From: Ichthyophis bannanicus
Taxonomy: Eukaryota; Chordata; Amphibia; Gymnophiona; Ichthyophiidae
Assembly (NCBI GenBank): GCA_033557465.1
Contig: CM066033.1
Span: forward strand, 1,301,995,022-1,302,059,021
Direction of reading: 5' to 3'
Length of the DNA stretch: 64,000 nucleotides
The translations under genes were made by a program, and so were the position numbers. The notes beneath the pieces are model-generated. The model did not search any database. It was not told the origin of the DNA and saw only the letters and a list, made by a program, of their open reading frames with translations. Of the stretch, positions 1 to 12,010 are shown piece by piece. Position 1 is the stretch's first letter. Each line of letters opens with the position of its first letter.

Positions 1-618
1 AAGTAGCTAGATTCCATGCTTTTTAACTCAGGGATAAGCAGTGTCTTTCACTAGGTCTATGAGTACTTTAATAGCCTATTGACCTTTTCTCCAGGAACAT
101 GTCCAAATATTTTTTAAACCCATTAAACTTAACTGCTCTTACCACAACCTTCACACAACGCTTAACTAAGCGTTGAGTGAACAACTATTTTCTGCCATTT
201 ATTTTACAAGCACAACTTTGTAACTCCATTCCACTCCACGCAGGATTTTATAGGTCCAGAGCCCGCAGTGGCAATGACTTCAAACAGTCTCGCAGCGCTT
301 CCTTAAACTTCCGGCGTTGTGGGGCTGCTTGTGCTTCCATCGCCTCTGATACCTGATGCCAATTTCTGCCCACATGCAAACAAGAAGTCAGCCTCGGGAA
401 TCAGAGGGGGGGGGGGGGGGAGAAGCCAAAGAGTCTTGCACTGCCGGAGTTGGAAGGTAAGCGCTGCGGGGCTGTTTGAAGCCATTGCTGCTGCTGCAGG
501 TCCCGGATAAGAGCTGCAATGGTGGTAATGCGGCACCCTAGACCATTGGTGCTGTTGGTGGCCACCTTGTTTGCCTAATGGTTGCAACGGCTCTGACTCC
601 TGCCACTCTGCTGTGCTC

Positions 619-642
619 TCACACACACACACACACACACAC
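619..642. repeat. (CA)n microsatellite
   Basis: Twelve CA dinucleotides in a row, a pure simple repeat flanked by unique sequence. Confidence 0.95.
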
Positions 643-1504
643 TCAGCAAAACATGCCTATTGTAATATTTCCAGCATTCACGTTTCATCTAAATCATCTT
701 CCCCGCCTTCTTTTGTTCTGCTCCAGTAACAGGGGTTTAACACTTGAACAAAGGCTTTTTCTTTGAGCCAGCTCCTGCGGATCCCTTTCCTTTTAAGGTA
801 CAGAAGCTGCAATTAGTTTTTCTCCTAAAACAATCTCCTACCAAGGGGGGGGGGGGGGGCAGAGTTGCCAAGTTGCTCAGTTCCACTAGCGCCAGGTACC
901 CTTTATTTTTGTAAAACTTTCATTAATTCATTTATTAAATTATTGCATTCTGGATTACATGAGCATCTTCGCGAGGGAGCGTCATCCGGGGCGGGGGGTC
1001 ATCCTTTCAAAGACACCTGGTTGGAGGGGGGACTGGGCTTTCTCCTTTTTCTTTTTGTTTTAATATGAAAGAGGTGCCTGGGACAGGATGCTTGGGCTGG
1101 AGAAGGCCCAAGGAATTCCCTGCTACTGGGCTGCCTTGTGTCCCCCTCCCGAAGTGCAGTATTGAGGCTGCTTCTCACATGAGGGGTAGCAGGGGGCTTA
1201 TGCAACTCGCTGAGTAGTAGTAGTGTTCCAACAATGTTGGGCGCCTGGAGCGGACGCTCCCCCACAGCAGACGATGCTCCCCCATGTTTTAAAAAGGAAA
1301 GAGTACCGGATGCTAGTGGGGACTACCGATTGCAGCCGGACTGCTCTTTGTTTTTGTAAGCCTCGGGACTGGAGAGCAGGACCCCAAGTCAGCAACAACA
1401 TTTTTGTTTTAAACAAAAGAGAATCTGGGGAGCTGCGTTGTGCTGCGGACAGAGGCTTCCAGTGTGCCGCAGGCCGTATTCCTCCAGCTCTGGGGCTGCT
1501 GGGT

Positions 1505-1522
1505 GGGGGGGGGGGGGGGGGG
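1505..1522 (+). repeat. Poly-G tract, 18 G
   Basis: An uninterrupted run of 18 G, the longest of several homopolymers of G or C in the window (others at 406-420, 845-859, 1,923-1,934, 20,205-20,220, 30,436-30,450, 48,898-48,914). Such runs are prone to sequencing length error and can form quadruplex structures. Confidence 0.9.
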
Positions 1523-4029
1523 CGGGCGGTTTCTGTGTGCCAGATCAGGTACGGCTGTGATTTGCAGCTGTTTCCAATCCCGGGATTGAGAGGCATAATG
1601 ACACAGGGGAGAGCCGCAAGAGTCACAGCTACTCCTATTGGAGGGCCGCAGTGCCTGTGACTGGTCCTGGGTGCTGGAACTCTGTGAGGAGGCCACACCA
1701 TCCCCATCCCCCGCTGGGCCCACATAGAGGAGACCTGGAAGCGGCGCTCCCTCCTGGCCAGCACCAGGAGTGGGCCACACCCACTGCCCTGCCCTTGGTA
1801 TGTCACTGCTAAGCAGGCAGAGCTCTGAGCTAGGAAAAAATCCCAAGTTTTATCACCCATTCTGATGTGTGTCATATCATACCGGGGCTGCTTTTGTACT
1901 GTAATTGTATGTGTGTTGGGGTGGGGGGGGGGGGAGATTACAAGGTGCTGAGAGCTGTGGAAGCTTTTTATTTTGCAAGAGCTGGAGGGGATTGTGATCT
2001 CTGAGCCTAGAAGGAACCAACAGGACAAGCAAAGGAAAAGGTTTCCGAGAGCGGGCATGCAGAAAAGCTGCCTCTGGATCTGAGTCACATGCTGCAGACC
2101 CCACACCAGGTCCTCCCTGCACCAGCTTCCATCGGTGGCCTCTTGTTTACGGCACTGAGGGAGGCTGTGTGCAGGAAACACTCCCGAAAATGCCTAGGGC
2201 CGGCCTTGACTGGAAGGCTGGCAGGACACACAGTCAAGGGAAAGTGGTCAGTGGTCACCTGAAGAGGCAGCCTGGCTTATAAACAGATGGGAAGTCAGGG
2301 CCATTAAGAAGGTGCTGCCAGAATTATTACCAGTGCTGTCAAGCCAGGCAGTCTGGGTGCTCTAGGACAATCTTATGGTACTGGCATATATCAACAAGCA
2401 GAAACCCGGGGATGGCAAAGGAGATGGCGGTAGCAGTGGACTGCGCTGAGAAGAATTTGCTAAATCTCTCTGCGATTGAGCATAGTTGGGGTAGGCAGTA
2501 CAGTAATGGATTTTCTCAGCAGAGAAAAGCTAAATCCAGGCTAGTGGGAGTTTGCCGATGAAGCGTTCAGACAGATAACACACAGATGCCTTCATGGGAC
2601 TTAATGGCACCGGGGAAAAATTCCAAAGCACCAAATTGCTTCAGCCATTGGCAGGAGCAAGGATCAAAGGGTGCGGATGCTCTGCCGCAGAAATGTCTGC
2701 CCAAGGAGTTACTGTATGTGTTTCCCCCAAAGACTACAACTATGCCGGGTAGTTCAAAGGATTTTGGATCATCCAGGGCCAGTGTGCTAGTAGTTGGTTT
2801 CTTGGGAATTGTAGTTTGCTGTTTCCAACCTGGCTAGCCCGTGGTCTGTCTGTGCTTTCTTTATCTGCACACATTAATATCATGATGAGGGCAAGACAAG
2901 TTTCCTACCATTTTCTGCGACAAAACAACGCAGGGGTGAGGGGATTTCTCTGAAAATTAGCTTGCAAGCCCAGCTCTGAAGGTCTGGCTATTACTATATC
3001 CTCTGAATAAAGACTCATTTTTCTAACGCTGCATTATTAGCTAAGTAGAAATGTTACCATCTATGCTAATTACTCCTTCGCACAGCCCAACTTGTGACAC
3101 TCACAAACTAGAAAGAGCAGCCTGCGTAGAACTTTATTAGCATAATATAAACATTTGCTTTGTTGAAAACAAATTGTAAATTCAGTTTGGAAGATCTGTG
3201 ATGGCGGTAGAGAGCCCCGTTAGGGCAGCTCCATAAAACAGCACAGCACATAACAACGTCTGGAAATTGCTCCCAGTTCGCTTTAATATTTGAATGTCTG
3301 TGGTAATAAAATCCCACATACTACATAATTAATCTCTTTCTGTGCGGCTGCTGGAAGTTAAGCCAAGAGCCTGACTGATAAGGTCATAGGGAATATGCAT
3401 GAAGCTAGCATACCTGAGACGAATAGACAGCAACCTAGCTACAAGAAGCAGGCAGTATGTTAGCCTACCTGGGACAAACAAGCAATAAGCTAGCCTATCA
3501 GAGATATGTGGTAAGCTAGCCTACCTTTTCTCAGAAAAAGTTCAAGATGAATTACATTCAAGGACACGGGTATTTCCTTGATTCCTGGGACGATGGAGGG
3601 TGAAAGACCCGAGAACAAAAGGAGCGTCAGTAGAATTCGAAGCCATGGGAAGACCTTTGGACTGATCTGGAAGGACTCAAGGAACACAAATCAGGCACAC
3701 ATAATATTCCTTCCCTTTGCATCCTTGCCAGACCAGGACAGACAAGTGTCATAGTGACCTCAAACAGGGTGGGAGGACGCCATCGCGCTCTTTAGCACTC
3801 TAGTCCCAAAGGCTGCCTCTTCCTTGACATGAGCATCCATCCAGCCTATAATGGTTTGCGAGTGAGTGCAGAGATGTCCAAGCCACTGCTATGCTCTGTC
3901 CTCTGGTGACACACAGCCCTGCTCTGCTCTCAGGAATGCTTTTACTCATTTTGAATGAGCTGTAAGCCCTTCAGACAACTTTTTACTGGTTACTTCGAGC
4001 CAAGACTATGGCCATTCTTATCTACCCGA

Positions 4030-4235
4030 ACTGAAAACAACAGAGAAACGTACCTTGGATACAACCTACACTTTTAAATAAAATAGCTGAATCTATCAAA
4101 AAGGACCTATTACTATAGACTAATAACAGAGGAGAAAAGATCTCAGATAATGATTTCTCCCTGTAATCGGCAGTCACCCGCCTACAGAGGAAAGTAGAGA
4201 TACTATCAATGATCTAAAAAACTCCTCTGTATTTG
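4030..4235 (+). repeat. Left arm of a large inverted repeat
   Basis: This arm matches the reverse complement of 4,519-4,725 over about 205 bp with only scattered mismatches by eye, for example TCTCAGATAATGATTTCTCC here against GGAGAAATCATTATCTGAGA there. The spacer is about 285 bp. No open frame or transposase signature is present and no flanking duplication was found, so a foldback transposon or an inverted segmental duplication both fit. Confidence 0.85.
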
Positions 4236-4518
4236 GGCTAGCTTTTTCTGAAAACCTGAGAAGGACCTTTGCTGCACCGAAAGTTGAGTATGATATGGAT
4301 GGATTAGCAGTGAAAAATGTGGAAGAAAGTTTGATGTGAGGCGTTTAAGTTCTAGGTGTGGCTAGAGAGATCAGCCATTTTGGGAGAGGCCTTATATTGT
4401 TTCTATGATTAATTAAAAAGTATTATTTGTATTTGTATTTGAATTTGATTATGGTGGTAGGCTAGAGAAGCTAAGCTTAACTACTGAGCTATTAAAAAAT
4501 TTTAAGTAAGTAAATAAA

Positions 4519-4725
4519 AATACAGAGGAGTTTTTTAGATCATTGATGGTATCTCTACTTTTCCCTGTAGGCGGGTGACTGCTGATTACAGGGAGAAATC
4601 ATTATCTGAGATCTTTTCTCCTCTGTTATTAGTCTATAGTAATAGGTCCTTTTTGGTAGATTCAGTTATTTTATTTAAAAGTGTAGGTTGTCTCCAAGGT
4701 ACTCTTTTGCGTTGTTTTCAGTTTG
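4519..4725 (-). repeat. Right arm of the large inverted repeat
   Basis: Reverse complement of the arm at 4,030-4,235. It begins next to an AT-rich stretch containing AAGTAAGTAAATAAA, and ends at the sequence TTGTTTTCAGTTTG. The two arms would fold into a long hairpin if transcribed together. Confidence 0.85.
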
Positions 4726-4729
4726 AGTT

Positions 4730-7210
4730 TCCTTGGCGTGGTGTGGCGAGTGGAATTGCATTCTTATCTACCTACCGATGGATGCCTTTGACACAATATC
4801 TCCTTTTCTTCCTCCTTCAGAGAATAAACAGATGATCCAATTTCCGGACAATCATTGTTGCCTTCAAATCCTGCTTCAGCACTCACTTCACATCCAGCAA
4901 GTGTAACTTGCGGTTCTTGCCTTCTACTGAATGTTGGTAATGGAAATTGCCTGATTCACATGGAAATGAGAAACCACCTTCAGAAGGAAGCAAGGTCTTT
5001 CCTTATGGAACATCACTGTGGTTCCCGGCACGATAATGTCTGCAGCTGCAAGCAGGACCGAACCAAGGGCTGAGCAAGCGGTGGGGCAAGTACAGGAAGC
5101 TAAAAAAGGAGTCAGTTACAAGATGTGACTGCAGCAGAAGGGATGCCACACAGGCTGCATTTCTAACTTGGTACGGTCCTGGCTCCAAGTCTTGTCTTGC
5201 TGAGGTTATAGCTACCAGGAAAGCTACTTTAGATATTAAGTCCTTTAGAGATACCTCCCTTAAGGGTTCATAGGGCGGTGCTTCTAGGACCTGCAGAACT
5301 AGATTCAGGTCCCGCCATGGTTCTCAATTCTTGATTGGGGCCTAATGTTTATTACCCCCCTTTAAGAATTGTCATATGTCTGGGTGGCTGGAGGCTGTTC
5401 TGCAATTCTACCTTACCCCTGTAACATGCAGTGACAGAGACGGGACCCTTAAGGAGCAGGCTGCCAGCCCCTTCTCTAGCCCCCTCTGCAGGAAATGCTG
5501 TTATATGACAAAAAGAATTCACCTGATATTCAGCAGTGGCAGCTAGCATGAGCACTAAACTCGGATATTCAATGCAGGGGCACCAGCCACGAGCATCGAA
5601 CATCCGGGTTTGCTGTCGAAGCAGGAAGTTAACCGGACAGTGGCGATATTCAGTTAGCTTTGGTAGCGAAAGTTAGGACAGCCTTTTCTGCCAAGGGATA
5701 ATCGGCCAGCGGCTGAATATTGGTTATCCCTGTTTGCCGCCCCTGGAATGCTCTCAGAACTCCCTGATGGTGCCGGTTAGCATCGAGACACTTAGCGGTG
5801 GTGTTAGTGCCGCGGAGTATCCTGTTTGACGGCATTTACACGGTCTGCAGGTCTGCGAACCACGTAAATGCCTTTGAATTTCAAGCCCGATATTTATAGG
5901 GTTGGGGAAGAAGAGAAGGAAGGGAGGTCTCTCTTTTTCGTTACTGTCCGGTGCTGTTGGGGTGACTCAAGTACAACAGCATTTGTGCAGTATCAGTTCT
6001 GGTTGCCAAACTGCAAAGAACAGTGATACCATTGAAGAACTGCCTTGTCCTCCCTGCTTAAACTGGAAAAACTAGTAAAGACTAGGAGACAATATAAAAG
6101 AATCCATTTACGGGAGACATGCAGTGTCTGTTTACTCGCTCGCACGTCCCTGCAGGTTTGCTCCAGCTGAAGGCCAGAGAAACCGACAGTGAGACTATTA
6201 ACAGTGAGATTTACGGAAATCCGTTACGGGCAAGTGCAGCGATTTCTCACTTTTTGTCTGTCTGTCTCTCACCATCGGTCCTTCTCTCTGCTCTGTCTCT
6301 GTCCCTTATTCTCTTGCCTGTATCTTTGTGAAAACCGCGCTAAAGCATGATTCCGTATGGACCCCAGCTAGGAACAAAGGGGGTCTCAGGAGTTTTGGGT
6401 CCCTTCGAGGGTACACTTCCAATGGATAAAATTACAAAGCAAATTAAACAGCACATTAGCTTTGGTCATACAAGAATAGGAGGAAAGGGCATAGAAAGGG
6501 ACGCAGGAGCAGGGCAGGATAAGAACAAGGCGATAGTCCAGAAACAGAAGAACACAAGTAACAGGAATAAGGTAAGTTACCCAGTTCCCAGAGTGAGATT
6601 TTAAGCCAGTCCAGATTTTCTAACAATCTCATCCTGGTGTATTATGGGACCTGCAGCATTGATTTTAATGGGTAAAATCAAGGACTACAAGTACCATACT
6701 ACACTGCAATGTAAATGTAAATGTAAAACCAGAACTGGCAAAAAATTTCACTCCTGGAACTGGGTAACTGGCAACTCTGGAATCCTGGAACAAGGACTCC
6801 TGGAACTGGCGCTTAGCCAGAGGCTCTCGTGCTGCCTCTGCCATTGGTAGTGCACTCTAACGAGCCAGGCCCACCCCCTCCGAGGCAGATTTCCTGTTTC
6901 CATGGGGGCGGAACTGGCTGGTCCGAACACAGCGTCAGAAGCTCTGAGTAAGGGTTGCGTTGCTCTTTTATTGTCATCACCACTGCAGGGTCACAGAGAG
7001 TGGCGGAAGTGGCGGCAGTGAGCCGTCCTCTAAAGGTTGATGCTCTGGCTGTGCAATGGAAGCGCCGTCCCTGGTTCAATGTGCCGTGCTACTAACACTG
7101 TGCAACTTTAGGAAATGCTTTCCATCACTCCCTCGCTCTTGCCCCTTCTTTTTGTCAATGACCTATCAAAAGGCACAGTATTTGCCTTAATCTGGCTTTC
7201 CTGGGGAATA
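4730..7210. other. No gene recognised
   Basis: No protein family was recognised. Around 5,540-5,900 the motif GATATTCA or TGAATAT recurs together with GGTTAACC-like words, a composition I would expect of an old DNA-transposon remnant, but no termini could be set. 6,600-6,760 holds partial inverted words (CCAGTCCAGA and CCAGAACTGG). Treat as unannotated intergenic or intronic DNA. Confidence 0.4.
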
Positions 7211-7214
7211 ACGG

Positions 7215-7470
7215 AACATTTTAATTTTAATTTAATTAACAGATTTTTTTATATACCGCTCCTTCCATTGATCAGATGCGGTTCCCATAGAACAACAACA
7301 AACAGAGCGAGCTGTTTTTACATATAACAATTTGAAACTTGGAAATTACAGGTAACAATTAACAGTTAGTGAACTATGTACAAATGAACAGAATTTAACT
7401 ATATATTTAACTATATAACATTAAATTCTTGAATCTATTTCTCTTTCATCATCACTATTAAGAAGCTCAC
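7215..7470 (-). mobile_element. LINE 3' tail fragment (GCGGT-tail family)
   Basis: Read on the minus strand, this ends in the signature hairpin of the family, here TATATACCGC followed a short distance later by GCGGTT, next to an AT-rich terminus. The same signature closes longer LINE copies at 36,681-38,187 and 21,056-23,296. No coding sequence remains, so it is a severely 5'-truncated insertion. Confidence 0.65.
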
Positions 7471-7562
7471 CGCATACATTTCTGTAACATGTCAAATATT
7501 AGCCAATAGGGGGATAATTCTGTGACGCATTTTCCATGCATAAAGCATGTCCTCTCAGCATG

Positions 7563-7672
7563 GGAGAGTAACCTAGTGGTTAGAGCAACAGCCTAATACC
7601 CAAGTGATCTGGGTTTGCTTCCCTCCGGCACTCCTTGGGCAAGTCACTTTACCTTCCATTGCCTCAGATAAA
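7563..7672 (+). mobile_element. tRNA-derived SINE
   Basis: The start resembles a tRNA: an A-box-like stretch in TAACCTAGTGGTTAGAGCAA and a B-box-like GGGTTTGCTTCCC. It is followed by the SINE body motif TTGGGCAAGTCACTTTACC and CCATTGCCTCAGATA. The same body is present on the minus strand at 63,235-63,480. Pol III transcription and LINE-driven mobilisation are known for this kind of element; activity here is not shown. Confidence 0.85.
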
Positions 7673-8016
7673 AAAGCCTGGCAAACTACTTCCAGTCATA
7701 TCGTGCCAAGAAAATCCAGGGGCTGCTGGGTTGACAGAAATCAGCATTGACTTGATGGCACTTATATTAAAAAAACAAGCATGTTTTACACATGAAATGA
7801 CTGTTATAAACTACCGGGCATATACAAGTGCAAAACTATCCTACAAGACTGCTCCAACGTTTACGTGATCTACATGGAGGCATTTCTGGGCTATAGTTTA
7901 GGTGAAGCCATGATGACCTATTTTATAAAGCACAAGAGTATCCACACTCATTTATATCTTCTTTGGAGCTGATGTAAATTTGTGTGAAAGGATTTGTGTG
8001 CTACTAGGGGGTCATT

Positions 8017-8185
8017 AGAACATAAGAATGTAAGATATGCCATACGAGGTCAGACCAAAGATCCATCAATTCCAGTATCCTGATTCCAACAGTGGCCAGT
8101 CCAGGTCACAAGTACCTGGCAGGTAAGTTCCCAAAAGATAGCCATATTCTATGCTGATTATCCCAGGGGTATTTTCTCCAATTAG
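8017..8185 (-). mobile_element. CR1 LINE 3' UTR fragment
   Basis: On the minus strand this ends in a CR1-type terminus: GGTCTGACC, then TATGGCAT, then a CTTA-containing end. The same terminus is present in plus orientation at 11,930-11,966. No coding sequence is retained. Confidence 0.75.
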
Positions 8186-8189
8186 TCCT

Positions 8190-8524
8190 AAATGGGCCGG
8201 CCTGAGGGTTTCTGCTGCCCTAGGCAGCCCTCTGTGCCACTGCCCCCTGACTGCAGCGTCGTCTGGCCCGTCATGTCACCCCGCACCCGGAATCCACCTT
8301 CTCACCTGCCATTCTTGCCCCCCTCCGACACAAATTCCTGTTGAAGGGAGCAGGAGTGGCAGGCCATAACTGCACGAATGCGTACAGGCGTTTTAAAGCC
8401 CACCACATTGCTGAAGCGGCAGTTCATCTGCTACTTCATGGGGGATGGGTGTATCCATTCCACCCACCAGGGTCTGCCGCCCTAGACGACTGCCTAGTTT
8501 GCCTGGTGGAAGGGCTGACCCTGG
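8190..8524. mobile_element. Possible hAT-type nonautonomous element
   Basis: The ends read GGGCCGGCCTGAGGG and AAGGGCTGACCCTG, similar to the CAGRGCYGGCCC-like termini of two clearer elements at 34,464-34,659 and 56,128-56,287. Words about the locus CCGCCCTAGACGACTGCCTAG also recur there. I could not define an 8-bp target duplication, so the boundaries are approximate. Confidence 0.45.
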
Positions 8525-9419
8525 TCTTAAATGTGCTACAGATCTGGTGCAAGAGACAAGGTTGTTGGGGCCACTTTGCAATAGTGATCATAACATGATC
8601 GCGTTCGATCTAATTAATGGAGGAATGATGGTAAGGAAATCCACAGTGCTACCTTTTAACTTTCGAAAGGGAGACTATGATAAAATGAGCAAAAAAGTTA
8701 AGAAAAAAACTAGAAGGAGCAGTTGCAAAGGTTAGAGACTTACATCAAGCTTGGGTGTTGTTGAAAAATACTATCTTGGAAGCCCAGACCAGCTGTATTC
8801 CACGCTTTAAGAAAAGTGGAAGGAAGTCCAAAAAACTGCCAGCATGGTTTAAAGGTGAGGTCAGAGAGGCTGTTGTTGCCAAAAAAGTATCTTTCAGGAA
8901 ATGGAAAAAAGAGCCAAACGACGAAACCTGGAAACAGCACAAGCACTGGCAGGTCAAATGCAAGGCATTGATAAGGCAGGCAAAGGGAGAATTTGAGAAG
9001 AAGCTTGCTGCAGAAGCAAAAATGCATAATAAAGACTTTTTCAAGTACATTCGTAGCAAAAAACCAGTGAGAGAGTCAGTTGGTCCATTAGATGATAGAG
9101 GGGTTAAAGGGGCACTAAGAGGTGACAAGGCGATAGTGGAGAGACTAAATGAATTCTTTGTTTTGGTCTTTACTGAGGAAGATGTAGGGATGTTACCCAT
9201 GACTGAAGTGGTATTTAAAGGTGCAGAAGAATTGAAGGAAATATCGATACATCAGGAAGATGTATTACAACTATTAAATAAACTGAAGAGTTGCAAATCA
9301 CCTGGGCCGGATGATATACATCCAAGGGTGTTGAAAGAACTGAAATATGAGATTTCAGACCTGCTATTAGTAATCTGTGAACTATCATTAAAATCATCTG
9401 TAATACCTGAAGATTGGAG
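8525..9419 (+). pseudogene. CR1 LINE ORF2, endonuclease end and start of RT (interrupted)
   Basis: Translation gives the last part of an APE-type endonuclease with the SDHNMI motif (about 8,590), a linker rich in lysine, then the N-terminal part of reverse transcriptase including KSCKSPGPDDIHPRVLKEL and VIPEDWR near 9,290-9,415. These are diagnostic of CR1 LINEs, which encode EN plus RT and move by target-primed reverse transcription. The copy lacks its 5' part, and the reading frame is cut at 9,419 by an inserted LINE tail. It resumes at 9,633. The element is dead. Confidence 0.9.
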
Positions 9420-9632
9420 GATTTATTTATTTATTTATTATTTATTTATTAACATTTCTTATATACCGCGCTCTTTGTCATCAGTGCGGTTTACATTGAA
9501 ACAATATAATACTTGGTCAGATAAATTTGGCCATCGTTTACATAGAACAGGGATTTAACATGGAGGTAAAAACTTGGGGAAACTATTTACATTTCTAGTA
9601 CATTACATATTGGAGCTAAATTCGCTGTGGGC
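9420..9632 (-). mobile_element. LINE 3' tail inserted in CR1 (GCGGT-tail family)
   Basis: Begins with repeated ATTT units, then TATACCGCGCTC and CAGTGCGGTTTACA, the family's terminal hairpin in minus orientation. CR1 coding sequence lies on both sides (VIPEDWR before, VTQIFKKG after), so this is a later insertion that split the CR1 frame. About 213 bp, no coding content. Confidence 0.8.
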
Positions 9633-9780
9633 TTTTGGCAAACGTAACACAAATTTTTAAAAAGGGTTCCAGGGGTGATCCGGGAAACTACAGACCTGTG
9701 AGCCTGACGTCAGTACCAGGAAAAATGGTAGAAACCATCATAAAGAACAAAATTGCTGAACATGTAGATAGTCATAGTCT
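9633..9780 (+). pseudogene. CR1 LINE RT segment (continued)
   Basis: Encodes the conserved CR1 stretch IFKKGSRGDPGNYRPVSLTS followed by VPGKMVETIIKNKI, the fingers region of the RT. The next CR1 residues are missing: at 9,780 an L2 element begins, and after it the CR1 sequence restarts near the C-terminus. The target duplication around the L2 indicates that the internal CR1 deletion predates the L2 insertion. Confidence 0.9.
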
Positions 9781-11535
9781 TTCCTCCTCCAAACCCACCA
9801 CCTGCTCATCAGACCCTATCCCCACCCATCTCCTACATTCCATCTCCCTCACCATTGTCCCCTTCATCTCTCATATCTTCAACCTTTCACTCTCCACTGC
9901 AACTGTCCCCGCTGACTTCAAACATGCTGTTGTCACACCCTTCCTCAAGAAACCCTCACTCGATCCTACCTGTCCTTCTAACTATCGACCCATCTCCCTC
10001 CTTCCCTTCATATCTAAACTATTAGAATGAGCAGTCCACCATCACTGCCTCGACTTCCTCACCTCCCAGGCCCTCCTGGACCCACTACAATCCGGTTTCT
10101 GTCCCCTACACTCCACTGAAACGACTCTCACAAGAGTCACCAACGACCTGTTCCTGGCTAAATCTAAGGGCCTCTATTCTATCCTCATTCTTCTTGACCT
10201 TTCCGCTGCCTTTGACACAGTTGACCACAACCTTCTCCTCACCACCCTCTCCTCGCTTGGCTTCAAGGACTCCGTACTATCATGGTTCTTCTCCTACCTC
10301 TCCCATTGCTCATTCATTGTATGCTCTGGTGGCTCCTCCTCCTTCCCTACCCCGCTCCACATAGGTGTACCCCAGGGATCCGTCTTGGGCCCCCTTCTTT
10401 TCTCTCTCTATGCCCAAGGCCTTGGCGAGCTTATCTCCTCCCATGGCTTTCAGTACCATCTCTATGCCGATGACTCCCAAATCTACCTCTCTACATCTAA
10501 TATTTCTCCAGAAACCCAGTCCAAGATCTCTGCCTGTCTTTCAGACATCGCTGCCTGGATGTCTCATCACCGATTGAAACTGAACATGGCTAAGACTGAA
10601 CTCCTTATCTTTCCCCCCAACTCCTCCCCTCCTCTTCCCCCTTTCTCAGTCTATGTGGATGGATCTACTATCCTTCCTGTTCCCTCGGCCCGCAATCTAG
10701 GGGTTATCTTTGACACCTCTCTTTCCTTTTCCGCTCATATCCAGCTAGTAGATAAGACCTGACACTTCTTTCTCTATAACATCAGCAAAATCCGTCCCTT
10801 CCCCTCTGAACACACTACCAAAATGCTTATCCGCTCCTTAATCTCCTCTCGCCTCGATTACTGCAACCTACTCCTCGCTGGTCTTCCCGTGAGCCACCTC
10901 CTTCCCCTTCAATCTATATAAAATCATGCTGCTTGACTAATCTTCCGCCAGCCTCACCATGCCCACACTGCTCCTCTTCTCAAGTCGTTTCACTGGCTCC
11001 CTGTCCAATTCCGCATCCAATTCAAACTTCTCCTACTGACCTATAAATGCATTCACTCCATGGCCCCTCAATACCTCTTATCTCTCCCTATGTCCCCTCT
11101 CGAAATCTGCGCTCCGCTAACAAATTACTGCTTTCAATGCCTTTCACCCACACCACAAACTCCCGACTGCGCTCCTTTCACCTTGCTGCACCATACGCCT
11201 GAAACAGCCTACCTGCATCTGTACGCCAAGCATCCTCCCTGGCCCTCTTCAAGTCCAGGTTGAAGACCCACCTCTTCACCATTGCTTTCAGATCCTGACT
11301 TCCATTCTCATCTTATCCTAACCCCCGTCTACGTTTATGACCAAACTGTATAGACCATACTGTACCTTGTGCAGAACTGACTAATGCTCTGTACTGTTCT
11401 GATTAGATTGTAAGCCTCGATGAGCATGACTCTAATGGGCAGGGACTGTCTCTTGTATGTTGGTTACCTCTTGTAGGTTAGCTGTACAGCGCTGCGTGCA
11501 TGGCGCTTTATAAGTGCTGAATAGTAGTAGTAGTA
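9781..11535 (+). pseudogene. L2 LINE, 5'-truncated and degenerate
   Basis: Reads as L2-clade reverse transcriptase: NYRPISLLPFISKLLE near 9,975, [14 protein letters not shown] near 10,190 (RT motif A), [18 protein letters not shown] near 10,370, and [11 protein letters not shown] near 10,455 (catalytic YADD). Several stops interrupt it, for instance after ISKLLE. The 3' UTR ends with the L2 signature AGATTGTAAGCC and a (TAG)n-like tail. Exact 5-bp duplications AGTCT flank it (9,776-9,780 and 11,536-11,540). It is inserted in an already deleted CR1. Confidence 0.93.
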
Positions 11536-11540
11536 AGTCT

Positions 11541-11966
11541 ATAAATTAATGAATGGAGTGGAACGGGTAAACGTAGATCGATTGCTAACGTTATCAGAAT
11601 ATAGAAAGACTAGGGGACATGCAATGAAGCTACAGGGTAAACTATTTAAGACTAATAAAAGAAAATATTTTTTCACTCAACGTGTAATCAAACTCTGGAA
11701 TTTGTTACCGGAGGATATAGTAAAGTCTGTTAGTGTAGCTGGGTTTAAAAAAGGTTTGGACAAGTTCCTGGAGGAAAGGTCCATAAACCATTATTAAGAA
11801 GGGACCCAGGATATCAATGCTTGACCCAATACAAGCATTGTGGAACCTGTATCTTTTGGGGAAACTGCTAGATATGTATGACCTAGATTGGCCACGGTTG
11901 GAAACAGGATACTGGGCTTGATGAACCTTGGTCTGACCCAGTATGGCATATCTTATGTTCTTATTG
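11541..11966 (+). pseudogene. CR1 LINE C-terminus and 3' UTR
   Basis: Encodes the CR1 RT C-terminus with [20 protein letters not shown] and [13 protein letters not shown], stopping near 11,795, then the 3' UTR ending GGTCTGACCCAGTATGGCAT and CTTATGTTCTTA, the usual CR1 terminus. This is the 3' part of the copy that begins at 8,525. The thumb region between NKIAEHVD and KLMNGVE is absent. Confidence 0.92.
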
Positions 11967-12005
11967 CATGTCCCCTAGTCTTTCTACTTTTTGAACAAGT
12001 AAACA
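11964..12005 (-). repeat. Short inverted CR1 fragment
   Basis: TTGCATGTCCCCTAGTCTTT here is the reverse complement of CR1 sequence at about 11,605-11,627 (AGACTAGGGGACATGCAA). It sits exactly at the CR1 3' end. It could be a tiny inverted CR1 piece captured during insertion of one of the neighbouring elements. Confidence 0.7.
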
Positions 12006-12010
12006 ACCAA

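Larger units (their letters stand above)
1..4029. other. No gene recognised; simple-sequence-rich DNA
   Basis: I see no homology to a known protein on either strand. The longest open frames between 300 and 2,200 come from GC-rich, low-complexity DNA containing runs of G, and their proteins are rich in proline, serine and glycine without domains. A (CA)n tract and several homopolymers lie inside. Around 2,730-2,830 there is a sequence with the motifs ACTACAA and TTGTAGTT facing each other, which may be an old MITE, but I could not define its ends. The stretch could be intronic or intergenic. Confidence 0.5.

Noticed and set aside
303..2181. Long overlapping open frames on both strands (up to 327 codons)
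   Set aside because: They arise from GC-rich sequence with G-runs, overlap on opposite strands, and encode low-complexity Pro/Ser/Gly-rich peptides without a domain.
2730..2830. Small MITE suggested by facing ACTACAA and TTGTAGTT words
   Set aside because: Termini, target duplication and a second copy are all missing in the window.
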